A DNA stretch of 64,000 bases from Saccharopolyspora galaxeae (GTDB lineage: Bacteria > Actinomycetota > Actinomycetes > Mycobacteriales > Pseudonocardiaceae): the NCBI RefSeq assembly GCF_016526145.1, contig NZ_JADDUE010000008.1:297678-361677 (forward strand). The letters run 5' to 3'. A model generated the notes under the pieces. That model was not told where the DNA came from and did no database searches. It saw only the letters and a list, made by a program, of their open reading frames with translations. This document shows positions 63,598 through 64,000 of this stretch, in pieces (the first letter of the stretch is position 1; each line of letters begins with the position of its first letter). Made by a program: the position numbers and the translations under genes.

Positions 63598-63854
63598 GGG
63601 GACGAGCGGCTGGGCGTGCAGGCGCCACACTTCTCGACGGCCCCGAACGCCCCACCGCGATCTTCGCTGTCAACGACAACACCGCCATCGGCGCCCTCGC
63701 CGCCGCGCACCGCCGGGGACTTCGCGTGCCATTCGACCAGATCGCTCGCGGCGCGCTGGACCTGCTGCTGAGCTCGGACGTCGCCGAACCCCGCACCATC
63801 ACCACCACACCGGCGCTGATCCCGCGCGCTTCGACCACCGCACCCGCGACCTGA
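63598..63854 (+). pseudogene. LacI-family regulator, C-terminal remnant with internal deletion
   Basis: In the frame ending at 63854: [20 protein letters not shown], then AHRRGLRVP, as in LacI C-terminal domains, then directly [15 protein letters not shown]. The 25-35 residues normally between these (GFDD region) are missing and the N-terminal DNA-binding part is absent. The join is in frame at an RVP/RVPFD-type repeat. Confidence 0.6.
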
Positions 63855-64000
63855 CTCGCCGTCACGTGCAATGGCTGCATGCTCACCCAGCCGGGCAAGC
63901 TGGTCACGCACCCGCCGGGTGCCCAACCGGTGACGATGGTGCTGCATGATGGAACGGATCTTTTCGGTCAAGGTGCCGTCACGGCGTTGTTGCTGTGTGG
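63850..64000 (-). mobile_element. IS3-family transposase fragment running off the window
   Basis: The minus-strand frame gives LTEKIRSIMQHHRHRLGTRR then VRDQLARLGEHA, resembling the HTH_21 region of IS3 OrfB (usual: I..I....RRYGSRRVHxELxxxG). Homology stops near the LacI remnant and continues beyond base 64,000. It cannot be judged intact. Confidence 0.4.

Overview
The window is high-GC actinomycete chromosome. An Emb-type arabinosyltransferase (arabinogalactan), a mycothiol-dependent formaldehyde dehydrogenase, leaderless promoters and GTG/TTG starts point to an arabinan-containing actinomycete, most likely Pseudonocardiaceae; this placement is inference. The window has two halves of different character.

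Bases 1-30,100 are an accessory region: the end of a urease accessory operon (ureF, ureG), transporters, small regulators, a TetR-MFS pair whose operator also occurs in front of the arabinosyltransferase gene, a STAND ATPase, a TrpF/TrpC-like pair, a fused dehydroquinase/shikimate-dehydrogenase gene with an acyl-CoA-dehydrogenase-like and an MFS gene, and many gene remnants. The remnants (VOC protein, KtrB, penicillin acylase, acyl-CoA dehydrogenase, lactonase, and a LacI regulator at the far end) carry 5' losses or internal deletions. A tiny Trp/His/Arg-rich ORF with its own strong terminator lies among them.

Bases 30,100-63,500 form a methylotrophy island. Methanol oxidation: a PQQ methanol dehydrogenase with the Asp-Tyr-Asp signature of lanthanide (XoxF-type) enzymes but no visible signal peptide, preceded by a cupredoxin-like protein that has lost its copper ligands. 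Cofactor supply: pqqABCDE, plus a second pqqA-like peptide gene 9 kb away. Formaldehyde dissimilation: mscR with an MBL hydrolase. Assimilation by the ribulose monophosphate cycle: hps, hxlB, pfk, glpX, class I fba, rpe, tkt, rpiB (no transaldolase seen, which fits the sedoheptulose-bisphosphatase variant). KatG, a cation exchanger, a P-type ATPase and a GPR1/FUN34/YaaH permease accompany them.

Three GAF-PAS-LytTR regulators and one standalone LytTR protein are spread through the island. I find one composite promoter design upstream of mscR, a regulator gene, fba, the regulator-katG operon, hxlB-glpX-pfk-exchanger, hps-rpe-orf-tkt-rpiB, the YaaH permease and (weaker) pqqA. Two 9-bp direct repeats close to ACGAACGGT lie exactly 21 bp apart and a fixed distance upstream of a TTGAC/TTGTC -35 box. 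This matches the known LytTR site layout and suggests one C1 regulon under a regulator family not usually associated with methylotrophy. All of this is read by eye from the sequence; no searches were run.
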